A stretch of DNA of 64,000 nt from NCBI RefSeq assembly GCF_001641335.1, contig NZ_LVEM01000003.1, forward strand, positions 508,686-572,685. Direction: 5' to 3'. Below the pieces are notes generated by a model. That model was not told the origin of the DNA and made no database searches. It saw nothing but the letters and a program-made list of their open reading frames with translations. Positions 9,208-18,242 of this stretch are shown here, piece by piece. Made by a program: the position numbers and the translations under genes. Source of the stretch: Bradyrhizobium stylosanthis (GTDB lineage: Bacteria; Pseudomonadota; Alphaproteobacteria; Rhizobiales; Xanthobacteraceae). Each line of letters begins with the position of its first letter. Positions within the stretch are counted from its first letter, which is position 1.

Positions 9208-9989
9208 TCCGATCCTCCCTCCTCGTCCTTCGGGGAGCCCTCCCCGAGCGCCTCCATCAGAACCGGCACGCCGAGGGCGCAGGCGTGTACGCCGAGATGC
9301 GCGCTCATCTGCAGCACCTGGCGGATGTCCCGCTGGCCGATGCCGAGCCGCAAGGCCCGCCTGATCTGCACGCGCAGCCCTTGCGGGTTGAGCGCGGTGA
9401 AGCAGGCGTTCAACGCAAGCGAGATCAGGCATTGCGAGCGCAGGTCGAGACCGTCGCCGCCAGGCCGGTGGGCGAGGAGATCCAGCAGGACGGCGAAATA
9501 GCCGGGATCACACCGCAGCCATTGCTCGCAGAAATCCGGCCAATCGCCGAATTGCGCGATGTAGGCATCGCGCAACGCCTGCTGCTCTTTCGTGAGCTCG
9601 GCATGATCGGCCTGAAGACCCGCGCTCGCCAGCTCCTCGGCAAGGATGCCGATGCCGACATTGCAGCCGTCCAGCCCCTGCATCGTCGCGAGGCGAAACA
9701 CGTCGACGATCTCCCGCGCCGTGGCGCCCTCCTTCAGTGCGATGCGAAGGTGCAGCGCGAGGCCGGAGCGGAACAGATGCGTCGCCGATACGTCGAGCGC
9801 GACGTAGATCAGCTCGCGCATCTTGGCCGACAGCGGTCCGTTCTCCGCGGAATAGCCGCCGTATTTGCCGTAAGCTTCCAGAAACGCCGGATCGAACCGC
9901 AGCAGCCCCTCGGTCCAGGGCCGCCAATAACCGCGCGCCTTGATATAGGCTTGCTTCAGCGCCTGCTGTTCCGGCGTCAGGACGGACAT
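9204..9989 (-). CDS. Carboxymuconolactone decarboxylase-family protein (double domain)
   Basis: A 261-residue protein with two AhpD/CMD-like helical halves: MRELIYVALDVSATHLFRSG with LALHLRIALKEGATAREIVD in the first, and CLISLALNACFTALNPQGLR with IRRALRLGIGQRDIRQVLQM in the second. The redox CxxC seen in peroxidase-type members is absent in both halves, although a His remains in the first, so a decarboxylase/hydrolase or binding role is more likely than peroxidase. Start MSVLTPEQQ at 9989 matches family N-termini. It sits between an SDR and tctB within the operon. Confidence 0.82.
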   Translation of the reverse strand: MSVLTPEQQALKQAYIKARGYWRPWTEGLLRFDPAFLEAYGKYGGYSAENGPLSAKMRELIYVALDVSATHLFRSGLALHLRIALKEGATAREIVDVFRLATMQGLDGCNVGIGILAEELASAGLQADHAELTKEQQALRDAYIAQFGDWPDFCEQWLRCDPGYFAVLLDLLAHRPGGDGLDLRSQCLISLALNACFTALNPQGLRVQIRRALRLGIGQRDIRQVLQMSAHLGVHACALGVPVLMEALGEGSPKDEEGGSE

Positions 9990-10002
9990 CGCGCTTGTCC
10001 CG

Positions 10003-10776
10003 TCAGGCAATGTTTGTGAGGGTGATGCCGCCGTCGACGGTGAGCACCTGCGCCGAGATGAAGCCGGCCTCGTCACCGGCGAGGAAGCAGATCGCCTTGG
10101 CGATGTCGTCGACCGTGCCGAGCCGGCCGAGCGGCGTACGCTCGACCCGGCGCGCATCGAGCTCGGCATTGCGGTTGCGCATCGTTCCTTCGGTCGGGAT
10201 CGCCGAGGGCGCCACCGCGTTGACGCGGATGTTGCGCGCGCCGAGCTCAGCGGCGGCCGCCCGCGTGACGCCCATGACGCCGGCCTTGATGCCGCTGTAG
10301 ACGATGCTGTTCTTGGCCGAGATTAGGCCGGCGACCGAGGCGACATTGACGATGGCGCCGCCGCGCTCGGCGTCCATGACCTCCGCGGCGGCCTGGATTC
10401 CCCAGATGATCGCCTTGAAGCCGATGTTGAGCATGCGATCGACGGTTTCCGGAGCAATGTCCGGAACGGATTGATAGCGCACCCACGCCGCGTTGTTGAC
10501 GAGGATGTCGAAACGCTTCTGACCTTCCGCCAGTCCAAGCACGGCCTGCCGCATGCCGTCGCGGCTGGCGACGTCCTGCGTGACGGCAACGGCGCTGCCG
10601 CCTGCCGCCTTGATCGCCGCCACGGTGCTGTCGACGAATTCCGGCTTCAGATCGTTAATGCCGACGATGGCGCCGCGCGCGGCGAGCTTGAGCGCGGTCG
10701 CGCGGCCGATACCGTTTCCGGCGCCGGTGACGAGTGCGACGCGGCCTGCGAGCGTCTGATCCCTGGTTTCGGTCAT
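10003..10776 (-). CDS. Short-chain dehydrogenase/reductase
   Basis: A classical 257-residue SDR with a Rossmann TGAGNGIG near residue 15, NNAA in strand 4, catalytic Ser in NVASVAGLIS and Tyr/Lys in YSGIK. It should be an NAD(P)-dependent alcohol/keto oxidoreductase, plausibly a hydroxyacyl-CoA dehydrogenase of the surrounding pathway. ATG 10776 with GAGGGAGA upstream is preferred over GTG 10791, which would overlap the preceding gene. Confidence 0.9.
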   Translation of the reverse strand: MTETRDQTLAGRVALVTGAGNGIGRATALKLAARGAIVGINDLKPEFVDSTVAAIKAAGGSAVAVTQDVASRDGMRQAVLGLAEGQKRFDILVNNAAWVRYQSVPDIAPETVDRMLNIGFKAIIWGIQAAAEVMDAERGGAIVNVASVAGLISAKNSIVYSGIKAGVMGVTRAAAAELGARNIRVNAVAPSAIPTEGTMRNRNAELDARRVERTPLGRLGTVDDIAKAICFLAGDEAGFISAQVLTVDGGITLTNIA

Positions 10777-10787
10777 GGCTGTCTCCC

Positions 10788-11816
10788 TCACGCTCCTGCC
10801 TCGGCAAACGGAGCAACTTCCGATACGTAACGGCGGCCGAACCTGCCGATCAGGCCGCTGGCATCACCCTGTGCCTGCAGCGTGCGGATGCGGCGCAGAT
10901 GGCGATGCACCGGCACGTCCCACGTGAAACCCATGCCGCCATGGATCTGCAGCGCGCCTTCGCTGATCGAGCTGCCATAGGTCGCGGCCGCCAGGAACGC
11001 GGCATCGCGCTGCACCGGCCCGCCGTCCCCGGACAGGCTGCGGGTGATGGCATGACGGATGCTCTCGAGGCCGAGCTTCTGGCGCGCCAGCGCATGGCGG
11101 ATGGCCTGGTTATAGGACAGGGCGTGACCGAACTGGCGGCGCGTCGAGGCATGCTCCTGCGCAAGCGCCAGGCACGCTTCGGCCGATCCCAGGATCGCCG
11201 CGGCGCGCAGCACATTGGCATCCGAGGTGAGTAGATCCCAGGTGCCGGGCGGCAGGATGGAGCCGATGGGAACCTCGACCGCTTCCAGCCGTACGGCGTG
11301 TTCCGGCACCGTCAGATCGAGGCCGGCCGCGTCCTCTATCACGACGCCCTTGGCATTGGCCGGAATCAGCGCCGCGGCACCGCCGCTCATCCGCACCAGA
11401 AGATGGTCGGCCGACGCCGCGCACGGTACGCGCGCGAGCGCACCGTTCAGCACCAGCAAGCCGCCGTCCCGCTCGGCCGCAGCCTCGCCCTGCCAGGCGA
11501 TCGTCGCCAGCTTCTCGCCGGACACGATCGCAGCCGCAAGACGCGTCAGCGACGACTGCAGCAGCCGGCCGATGAGGATGGTCTCAAGCAGCGGAAAACC
11601 GAGCAATCCCGAATGGGCGGCGGCGATCACCGGCACCGCGAAACCGAGCGGCAGGGCCAGTCCACCGACATCCTCATCCGCGATGACACCGAGCAGGCCA
11701 TCGCCGGCGAGATTTTTCGCCTGCTCGCGTATGCCCAAACCGGCACACGCGGTCACTGCGCGTGCCGCGGTTGCCGCGAACTCGTCGGGCTGAAGTCCTT
11801 CGGCCATGCTCATCAT
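10788..11816 (-). CDS. Acyl-CoA dehydrogenase-like protein, short (possible partner subunit)
   Basis: A 342-residue ACAD-fold protein, shorter than the usual 380-400. The C-terminal FAD/acyl domain is recognisable (ASTRRQFGHALSYNQAIRHA, then QIHGGMGFTWDVPVHRHLRR), but the N-terminal and middle domains are reduced and no catalytic Glu motif is visible at the end. Such short members act in actinobacterial steroid degradation as the second subunit of alpha2-beta2 dehydrogenases. The full-length ACAD at 12,608 in the same operon is the obvious partner. This pairing is inference. Confidence 0.85.
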   Translation of the reverse strand: MMSMAEGLQPDEFAATAARAVTACAGLGIREQAKNLAGDGLLGVIADEDVGGLALPLGFAVPVIAAAHSGLLGFPLLETILIGRLLQSSLTRLAAAIVSGEKLATIAWQGEAAAERDGGLLVLNGALARVPCAASADHLLVRMSGGAAALIPANAKGVVIEDAAGLDLTVPEHAVRLEAVEVPIGSILPPGTWDLLTSDANVLRAAAILGSAEACLALAQEHASTRRQFGHALSYNQAIRHALARQKLGLESIRHAITRSLSGDGGPVQRDAAFLAAATYGSSISEGALQIHGGMGFTWDVPVHRHLRRIRTLQAQGDASGLIGRFGRRYVSEVAPFAEAGA

Positions 11817-11852
11817 CGTCCTCTCTAAAAACCTGGCGCCTGCGATCGTTCA

Positions 11853-12608
11853 CTAAGCGAGATAACCGCCGTCGACCGGCAGGATGACGCCATTGACGTA
11901 GGAGGCCATCGCCGACGCCAGAAAAACCACCGGCCCCGCGATCTCCTCGGGCTGCCCGACACGCTTCATCGGCGTGCGCGCCATCAGGCCGGAGAGTCTT
12001 GCCGGATTGTCGCGCGTGCTCTCGCTCATCTCGGTCGCGATGATGCCGGGCGCAACCGCGTTGACGCGGATGCCGTCGGGCGCGAGATCGCGGGCCAGCG
12101 CCTGCGTGAACAGCCTCACCGCGCCCTTGGACGGCGAATAGCCGAGCGCACCATTCATGCCGCCGAAGGCCGCGACGGATGCCACATTGATGATGGACCC
12201 CCGCGACTTGCGCAGCGCGGGGATGAAGGCGTGAACGACGTTGAAGGTGCCGTTGACGTTGACGTCGAACACCTGGCGCCAGTTCTCGTGGGCGCGCGGG
12301 CTGTCGATCGGCTCGCGGATGATGATGCCGGCATTGTTGACGACGACGTCGGCGGGGCCGATCTCCTCGTCCACGCGCCTCGCCACGTCGCGACAGGCCT
12401 GCGCATCCGTCACATCGAGGCAATAGGCTGCCGCCTCCCTGCCGCCATCCCTGATCTCGCGCGCCGCGGCATCGGCCCGTTCCTGCTGCAGATCGGTCAC
12501 GACGACCTTCGCGCCGGCAGCGGCGACGCCGAGCGCGATGGCACGGCCGATCCCCTGGCCCGCGCCGGTCACCACGACGAGACGATCGTGCAGCAGGCCC
12601 GCGACCAT
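11853..12608 (-). CDS. Short-chain dehydrogenase/reductase (FabG-like)
   Basis: A 251-residue classical SDR: TGAGQGIGRAIALG cofactor loop, NNAGIIIREP, NVASVAAFGG and the active-site YSPSKGA, ending with the SYVNGVILPVDGGY segment typical of FabG-like enzymes. Its ATG overlaps the stop of the upstream acyl-CoA dehydrogenase by one base (TAATG), strong evidence for coupled expression. The likely role is a 3-hydroxyacyl-CoA or cyclic alcohol dehydrogenase in the locus pathway; the substrate is unknown. Confidence 0.9.
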   Translation of the reverse strand: MVAGLLHDRLVVVTGAGQGIGRAIALGVAAAGAKVVVTDLQQERADAAAREIRDGGREAAAYCLDVTDAQACRDVARRVDEEIGPADVVVNNAGIIIREPIDSPRAHENWRQVFDVNVNGTFNVVHAFIPALRKSRGSIINVASVAAFGGMNGALGYSPSKGAVRLFTQALARDLAPDGIRVNAVAPGIIATEMSESTRDNPARLSGLMARTPMKRVGQPEEIAGPVVFLASAMASYVNGVILPVDGGYLA

Positions 12609-13819
12609 TATTTGCCTCGCGAGAGCTGGAGGATCCGGTCGGCGATGATGCCGAGCTGGATCTCGGTTGTCCCGGCATAGATCGTCTCGGCACGCGCCTG
12701 CAGGTAAATGGCCTCGAAGCGCTGCCGCGCCACCTTGATCGCCTGGATCTGCGGCAGCGAGGCCTGCGACAGCAATTCGATGGCGAGCGCGGCAAAGCGC
12801 TGATGCGACTCGCTCCAGTACAGCTTGGCGAGACTGCCGCGCGCACCGATCTTGTCACCTCTGGCGAGCGCCTCGACGGCGGTCTCGACATGCGCCTTCA
12901 GCACCTCGATCTCGACGGCGACCTCGCCGAGCCTGACCGCGTAATGCCGGTCCGCCACCATCGCCGACAGCGCCGCATCGGCCTTGCAGGCCGAAATCAG
13001 GTGGCGCAGCTCGTTCTCGAAGCGCCAGGCGCGGTACATGCGGTTGGTCGCGCGCTCGATCTCCAGCACGCGGATGGCCGCGGCCCAGCCCTCGTCGGGC
13101 GCGCCAATCGCGTCAGCTTGCGCGACCTCGACCTCGTCGAAGAACACCTCGCAAAAACTCTCGCGACCGTCGATCGACTTGATGGTGCGCACGCGCACGC
13201 CCTTGGCATCGAGCGGCACCGCGAACATGGCGAGGCCGCGATGGCGGTCCTCCAGCGCTCCGGTGCGGGCGAGCACCAGGCAGCGGTGTGCGCGATAGGC
13301 GCCGCTGGTCCAGATCTTCTGGCCGGTGATACGCCAGCCGTCCCCGTCGCGCGTCGCGCGGGTGCGCAGGCCCGCAAGGTCCGAGCCGGCCTCGGGCTCG
13401 GAAAAGCCCTGGCACCAGATGTTGCGCATCTCGAGGATCGCCGGCAGGAAGCGCCGCTTCTGCTCCTCGGTGCCGACCGCGAGAATGATGGGTCCGGCAA
13501 GCTCCTTGCCGATCGAGTTGACGCTCTCCGGCATCGCGAGCCGGCCGATCTCCTGATTGGCGATGAGATGCTCGCGCAGGGAACGGCCGTGCCCGCCATA
13601 GGCCTGCGGCCAGGTGATGCCGGTCAGGCCGGCGCGGTACATCGCCGCCTCCCAGGCAACCGACTGCTGCAGTGTCGGCGATGCGAACGCGGCGCTGTCG
13701 CTGCGGAAGCTGCCCGGCAGGTTGGCATTTAGCCAGCGATGCATCGCATCCCGATAGGCCTCGCCCACGAAGTTCTCGCCCGCGATGGATTGCGCCGATA
13801 CCGCCTGAAGTACACTCAT
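12608..13819 (-). CDS. Acyl-CoA dehydrogenase (FadE type)
   Basis: A 403-residue ACAD with GFSEPEAGSDLAGLRTRATR, TGQKIWTSGAYRAHRCLV and the late ETIYAGTTEIQLGIIADRIL. At the usual catalytic Glu position (YEGT in MCAD) this protein has YAGT, as in the isovaleryl-CoA/FadE branch whose base lies elsewhere in the fold. It likely works with ETF. Overlap with the SDR stop and proximity to the short ACAD at 10,788 suggest one oxidation module. Confidence 0.9.
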   Translation of the reverse strand: MSVLQAVSAQSIAGENFVGEAYRDAMHRWLNANLPGSFRSDSAAFASPTLQQSVAWEAAMYRAGLTGITWPQAYGGHGRSLREHLIANQEIGRLAMPESVNSIGKELAGPIILAVGTEEQKRRFLPAILEMRNIWCQGFSEPEAGSDLAGLRTRATRDGDGWRITGQKIWTSGAYRAHRCLVLARTGALEDRHRGLAMFAVPLDAKGVRVRTIKSIDGRESFCEVFFDEVEVAQADAIGAPDEGWAAAIRVLEIERATNRMYRAWRFENELRHLISACKADAALSAMVADRHYAVRLGEVAVEIEVLKAHVETAVEALARGDKIGARGSLAKLYWSESHQRFAALAIELLSQASLPQIQAIKVARQRFEAIYLQARAETIYAGTTEIQLGIIADRILQLSRGK

Positions 13820-13871
13820 CGCCTGCTTCCCGCTTTCGCCAAACTTGCCGTCATGCCGCGCCGCCTGTTCG

Positions 13872-15089
13872 TCACTGCGACTTCAGGAGGTCGCAGGCGC
13901 TCTCCGAGGCCGGCCGCCACGCATCCTCGGGCGCGATCGTGCCGGTGATCTCGTAATAGTCGTAGGTGTATTTGGATTCCGCCGCGGTCTTGATCCGTGC
14001 GACATAGAGCGGACGCATCACCTGGCCGTCGGCCCGGATGCTGACGTTGTTCATCTCGAAATCGTTGACCGGCGTGTTCTTCATCTGCCTCATCACCGCA
14101 TCGCCATCGTCGGAACCGGCAGCAGCGACCGCCTTCAGGTAGTGCGAGATGGCGCTGTAGGTGGCCGACTTGCCTTCGTTGAGGAGCTGGCCGTTGGTGG
14201 CGTCGGCAAAGCGCTTGGCAAAGGCCCGGCTCTCCGGCGTCATGTCCCAGTAAAAGGGCGTCGTCAGCCGCACGTTCTGGAGGTCCTTCAGACCGATCCC
14301 GTGGGTCTGGCTGATCATGAGGCCGAGCGGAACGAGCAGTTGCGACTTGGTCAGGCCGAATTCCTGCGCCTGCTTGATCGAATTTGCGAAGTCTGAGCCC
14401 GAATTGGCGAGCGCAATCGCCTTGGCGCCGCTGGCCTGCGCCGTCAGCAGGAACGAGGACAGATCCGACGCGTTCAGCGGATGCAGCACCGAACCGACCA
14501 CCTTGCCGCCGCCCGCTTCGATAAACTTGGTCGCGTCCGACTGCCAGGCCTTGCCGAAGGCGTAGTCGACGGTCAGGAAGAACCAGCTGTTGACGCCCTG
14601 CGCGAGCAGCGCCTTCACCGTGGCCTTGGGCTGCGCGTAGGTGTCGACCACCCATTGCGTGGTCATCGGCGAGCATTTGTCATTGGTGAAGAACGAGCCC
14701 GCCGTGCCCGCCAGCATGTAGGGCTTTCTGCGGTTCTTCGTGATCTCCTGCACGGCCAGCGCGATCGAGGAGGCCGAGCAGCCGACGATGGCATCGACGC
14801 CCTCATTGTCGAGCCAGCGCATGGCAATGGCGACGCCGACGTCGGGCTTGTTCTGGTCATCGGCGATGACGAGCTCGATCTTCTTGCCGGCAACCATGCC
14901 GCCGAAATCGGCAATCGCGAGCTTGGCGGCCGCGACCGACCCGAGGCCGCAATTGTCGGCATAGGGACCGTTCTGGTCGTTCATGATGCCGATTTTGACC
15001 ACGTCGCCCGTGATGCCCTGTGCCGCCAGGGGCGCATTCGTCAGCAGCAAGGCCATCATGCCGAGCGCCGCGATCACCGATCTCCTCAT
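13872..15089 (-). CDS. ABC transporter periplasmic substrate-binding protein (branched-chain amino acid type)
   Basis: A 405-residue type-I periplasmic receptor with a Sec signal (MRRSVIAALGMMALLLTNAP, cleavage near AAQ). The Leu/Ile/Val-binding fold starts GDVVKIGIMNDQNGPYADNC, and SWFFLTVDYAFGKAWQSD matches the hinge region of aromatic/aliphatic-acid receptors of this family in rhizobia. AGGAGG precedes ATG 15089. No permease or ATPase gene lies nearby, so it must use components encoded elsewhere, or serve as a sensor. Confidence 0.9.
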   Translation of the reverse strand: MRRSVIAALGMMALLLTNAPLAAQGITGDVVKIGIMNDQNGPYADNCGLGSVAAAKLAIADFGGMVAGKKIELVIADDQNKPDVGVAIAMRWLDNEGVDAIVGCSASSIALAVQEITKNRRKPYMLAGTAGSFFTNDKCSPMTTQWVVDTYAQPKATVKALLAQGVNSWFFLTVDYAFGKAWQSDATKFIEAGGGKVVGSVLHPLNASDLSSFLLTAQASGAKAIALANSGSDFANSIKQAQEFGLTKSQLLVPLGLMISQTHGIGLKDLQNVRLTTPFYWDMTPESRAFAKRFADATNGQLLNEGKSATYSAISHYLKAVAAAGSDDGDAVMRQMKNTPVNDFEMNNVSIRADGQVMRPLYVARIKTAAESKYTYDYYEITGTIAPEDAWRPASESACDLLKSQ

Positions 15090-15151
15090 CCTATCCTCCT
15101 GCTTCCTTGCGTTTCCTCTGGGGCCGCTTGTGCGGCCTCTTGTCGTTGGGT

Positions 15152-17281
15152 TCAGTGGCTCTGGCTCGGCCGCGCGCCATGCGGGATCAGCAGCGCATCG
15201 AGCGCCACGGCGCCCTCGCCTTTGGCGCGAAGCAGCAGCGGGTTGACGTCGATCTCGGCAACCGCGCCGGCATTGGCGGCGGCGAAGCGCGACAATGCGG
15301 CGACGGCCCGGGCCGCGGCGTCGAGGTCGGCCCGCGGACGCCCCCGCGCGCCGTCGAGCACGGCGAACGCCTTGAGCGATGTCAGCATCTCCATGGCCTG
15401 CGTCTCGCTGACCGGCGCCATCTGCACGGCGGAGTCCTGCAGGATCTCGGCAAAGATGCCGCCGAGACCGACCATCACCACCGGTCCGAACACGGGATCG
15501 ATGCGGCTGCCGAGGATCAGCTCGGCAACGCCCTTGGCCATCGGCGCCACGATCACGCCGTCGATCGCAGCGCTCGGTACGTTGGTGGCGACGCGGTCGC
15601 GCATCTGCGCATAGGCGCGCCGGACCTCAGCTTCGGAGCCGAGGCCAACGATCACCCCGCCGACTTCCGTCTTGTGCGGCAGATCGGGCGAGGCGATCTT
15701 CAGCACCACGGGATAACCGATCTCGGTGGCGGCACGCGCGGCGGAATCCGCATCCTGCACGAGACGCTCGGCGAGCACCGGCACGCCTGCGTCGGCCAGC
15801 GCGCGCTTGGCGCCGAGCTCGTGGCGGAAGGCATCGGGCGAAAGCGGCGCCCCTTTCGCGACTGCCACCGGCCTGTCCTGCGGTCGCTGCGCCGCGGCGT
15901 GCAACCGCACCAGCGCGGCGACGGTGGCGCAGCAGCCGTCGAAGCTGGCGACGGTCGGAAAGCCCAGGGCATGCAGCTCGATCAGCGCATCGGGCGGGCC
16001 GTCGACGCACAGCACGATCGGACGGTGCGGAAACTGCGCCCGCATGTTGCGCAGCGTGTCCATGTAGATGGAACGCAGGCGCGGCAGATGCAGCGAGAAC
16101 GGCAGCGGCAGGATCACCGTGTCCGTCCGCTCGTCCGCCACGACGGCGGTCATGATCTTCTCCAGAAGATCGGGGCGGCTCGACATCTGCGCGGTGGCGT
16201 CGACGGGGTTGCGGGCCGATGCAAACGGCACCAGCTCCAGGATTTTTCGCTGCGTCTCCGCGCCGAGCTCCGGCAATGTCAGCCCGACCGACTGCGCGGC
16301 GTCCGCGAGCAGCACGCCAAAGCCACCCGATGCGGTGAGGATCGCAATGCCCGGGCCCTTCGGCAACCGGTCCGGCAGCAGGATCGATGCAGCGTGGCCG
16401 AGATCGATCAGCTCGTCGAGGCTGCGCACGCGCACCGCGCCGCAACGGGCAAACAGCGCGTCGAACACGGCGTCCGATCCCGCCATTGCGCCGGTGTGGG
16501 AGGCGGCCGCGGCCTGACCGGCCGCCGACGTGCCGATCTTCATGGCGATGACCGGCTTGCCGGCATCGCGCGCCGCTTCCAGCGCGGCGATCAGGCGGCC
16601 GGCATCGCGGCACGCCTCGAGGCAGCACAGGATCACCTTGGTGGCGGGATCGCGTGCCATCCAGGCAATGCCGTCGGCGATATCGATGTCGCACTCGTTG
16701 CCGGTGGTGATGAAGCGGCTGACGCCCACGCCGCGCTCGCTGGCGAGGCGCATGGTGTAGCTGCCGAGATTGCCGCTCTGCGAGACGATGCCGAGTGAGC
16801 CCGCGGCCGGCATTCCGTGCTCGAGCACGATCGAGAAGGTCGCGATGCTCTTTTCGGCGATGCTGACCGCACCGAGACAGTTCGGCCCCAGGAGGCGCAT
16901 GCCGCTCTTCTGCGCGGCAACGCGCAGCCGGTCCTGCATCGCGCGGCCCTGCTCGCCGAGCTCGGCAAAGCCCGACGAGAACACGACGACACTGCGAACG
17001 CCGCGAGCAGCGCACTGCTCCACGGCCTCGCCTGCGCGCTCCGCATCGACCGCGATGATGGCGAGGTCCGGCGCTTCCGGCAGCTCGGTGACGGACGCAT
17101 AGGCCTCGAGCCCCTGCACCGTCGCAGCCTTCGGATTGACCGGATAGATCCGGCCCGCATAGCCGTGCCGGCGCAGCAGATCGACCGGCCGGCCGCCGAT
17201 CTTGGTCGCTTCCTGCGAGGTGCCGATGACCGCGATCGAACGCGGCGACATCAGCGCATCGAGCCCTTCTCCCGGCCGCAT
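15152..17281 (-). CDS. Acetate--CoA ligase family protein (ADP-forming type, fused alpha-beta)
   Basis: A 709-residue protein with a CoA-binding domain (PRSIAVIGTSQEATKIGG, about residues 10-105), a succinyl-CoA-ligase-like domain (GPNCLGAVS; SQSGNLGSYTMR; FITTGNECDIDIADG; ASHTGAMAGSD) and a C-terminal ATP-grasp domain from about residue 490 (GYPVVLKIASPDLPHKTEVG). It should make an acyl-CoA from acid, ATP and CoA, priming the pathway. ATG 17281 is chosen because the upstream frame overlaps the enoyl-CoA hydratase stop; the gap between the genes is one base. Confidence 0.88.
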   Translation of the reverse strand: MRPGEGLDALMSPRSIAVIGTSQEATKIGGRPVDLLRRHGYAGRIYPVNPKAATVQGLEAYASVTELPEAPDLAIIAVDAERAGEAVEQCAARGVRSVVVFSSGFAELGEQGRAMQDRLRVAAQKSGMRLLGPNCLGAVSIAEKSIATFSIVLEHGMPAAGSLGIVSQSGNLGSYTMRLASERGVGVSRFITTGNECDIDIADGIAWMARDPATKVILCCLEACRDAGRLIAALEAARDAGKPVIAMKIGTSAAGQAAAASHTGAMAGSDAVFDALFARCGAVRVRSLDELIDLGHAASILLPDRLPKGPGIAILTASGGFGVLLADAAQSVGLTLPELGAETQRKILELVPFASARNPVDATAQMSSRPDLLEKIMTAVVADERTDTVILPLPFSLHLPRLRSIYMDTLRNMRAQFPHRPIVLCVDGPPDALIELHALGFPTVASFDGCCATVAALVRLHAAAQRPQDRPVAVAKGAPLSPDAFRHELGAKRALADAGVPVLAERLVQDADSAARAATEIGYPVVLKIASPDLPHKTEVGGVIVGLGSEAEVRRAYAQMRDRVATNVPSAAIDGVIVAPMAKGVAELILGSRIDPVFGPVVMVGLGGIFAEILQDSAVQMAPVSETQAMEMLTSLKAFAVLDGARGRPRADLDAAARAVAALSRFAAANAGAVAEIDVNPLLLRAKGEGAVALDALLIPHGARPSQSH

Positions 17282-17282
17282 C

Positions 17283-18053
17283 TCAGCGCCCCTTGAACAC
17301 CGGTGCGCGCTTCTCCAAGAACGCCATGCGCGCTTCCTTGGCGTCTTCGGTCTTGGACAACGCCATCGTGATGTTCTGCTCGAAGCGGTAGGCATCGCGC
17401 GGCGGCATGAGCTCGACCATGTTCGCCGCGTTCTTGGCGTATTCCATCGCGATCGGGCTCTTCGAGGCGATCTCGCGCGCGAGCTTCATCGCCTCGGGAA
17501 TCAGGTTCTCCTTGGTGGTGCAGGCCTCGATGATGCCGAGACGGTAGAGCTCGGCGGCCGGCACGCGATAGCCGGTGAAGAACATCCGGCGCATCAGGGA
17601 GCGGCCGAACAACGTGTTGAGCATCGCAGCGCCGCCGGCCAGCCCGACATTGATCTCGGGCATGCCGAACACGGCGTCCTCGCAGGCGTAGAAGATGTCG
17701 CAGGAGGCCATCAGGCCGACGCCTGCTCCGAGCGCGACGCCGTTGATCGCGGCAATCACCGGCTTCGAACATTCGCGGATGCAGTTGCCGGTCTCGCGCG
17801 TGATGCGGTTATGGCTGTGAAACGCGCCGACCTTGGTCGGGTCCGGACGGTCCTTCAGGTCAGCGCCGCTGCAGAACACCTTTCCGGCGCCGGTCAGGAT
17901 CGCGACCCTGACGTCCTGGCGCTCGGAAATCTCGTCGAACACCGCCACGATGCGGTCGCGCATGGCGCGATCGAGCGCGTTCACCGGAGGCCGGTTCAGC
18001 GTCACCAGCGCGATGTTGTCGGACACTTCGAGGGTGACGATATCTCCTGACAT
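17283..18053 (-). CDS. Enoyl-CoA hydratase/isomerase family protein
   Basis: A 256-residue crotonase-fold enzyme: LVTLNRPPVNALDRAMRDRI, oxyanion-hole segments FCSGADLKDR and AAINGVALGAGVGLMASCDI, then FGMPEINVGLAGGAAML. The second acidic residue of classical hydratases (Glu164) corresponds to the FGMPEINVGL region, so hydratase activity is possible; other crotonase reactions cannot be excluded. ATG 18053 has AGGAGG upstream. It is the first gene of the long minus-strand operon and faces the divergent promoter with two TetR-type palindromes. Confidence 0.9.
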   Translation of the reverse strand: MSGDIVTLEVSDNIALVTLNRPPVNALDRAMRDRIVAVFDEISERQDVRVAILTGAGKVFCSGADLKDRPDPTKVGAFHSHNRITRETGNCIRECSKPVIAAINGVALGAGVGLMASCDIFYACEDAVFGMPEINVGLAGGAAMLNTLFGRSLMRRMFFTGYRVPAAELYRLGIIEACTTKENLIPEAMKLAREIASKSPIAMEYAKNAANMVELMPPRDAYRFEQNITMALSKTEDAKEARMAFLEKRAPVFKGR

Positions 18054-18103
18054 GGGCTTCCTCCTGGTTTCTGTTCGTCTTGCTTGCGGTCGCATCGCGA
18101 CGC

Positions 18104-18119
18104 CTGACCGATCGGTCAG
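18104..18119. promoter_or_regulatory. TetR-type operator, copy 1
   Basis: CTGACCGATCGGTCAG is a perfect 16-bp palindrome about 50 bp before the enoyl-CoA hydratase ATG. It shares the core GACCGATCGGTC with two more sites at 18,182 and 19,981, all next to genes flanking the tetR gene. Confidence 0.75.
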
Positions 18120-18176
18120 CTTTTCGTGCTGATAACACCAACCACGGCCGCTTGCAATATCCTCTCGTAGTCCTAT

Positions 18177-18194
18177 TGACCGACCGATCGGTCA
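18177..18194. promoter_or_regulatory. TetR-type operator, copy 2
   Basis: TGACCGACCGATCGGTCA contains the perfect 12-bp core at 18,182-18,193 and lies about 50 bp before the tctC-like ATG. It is 77 bp from copy 1, so the two sites could be bridged or control the two divergent promoters separately. Confidence 0.75.
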
Positions 18195-18242
18195 GCCGCT
18201 AGTTTCCGCGGCAAGCAAGAACGACCTTTGAGGAGGATTCCC

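Noticed and set aside
7084..9501. 805-aa plus-strand open frame
   Set aside because: It lies over acyl-CoA dehydrogenase, tctA and tctB; the composition is Arg/His/Gln/Glu repeats typical of a shadow frame.
15020..16798. 592-aa plus-strand open frame
   Set aside because: It is antisense to the CoA ligase gene and without recognisable protein features.
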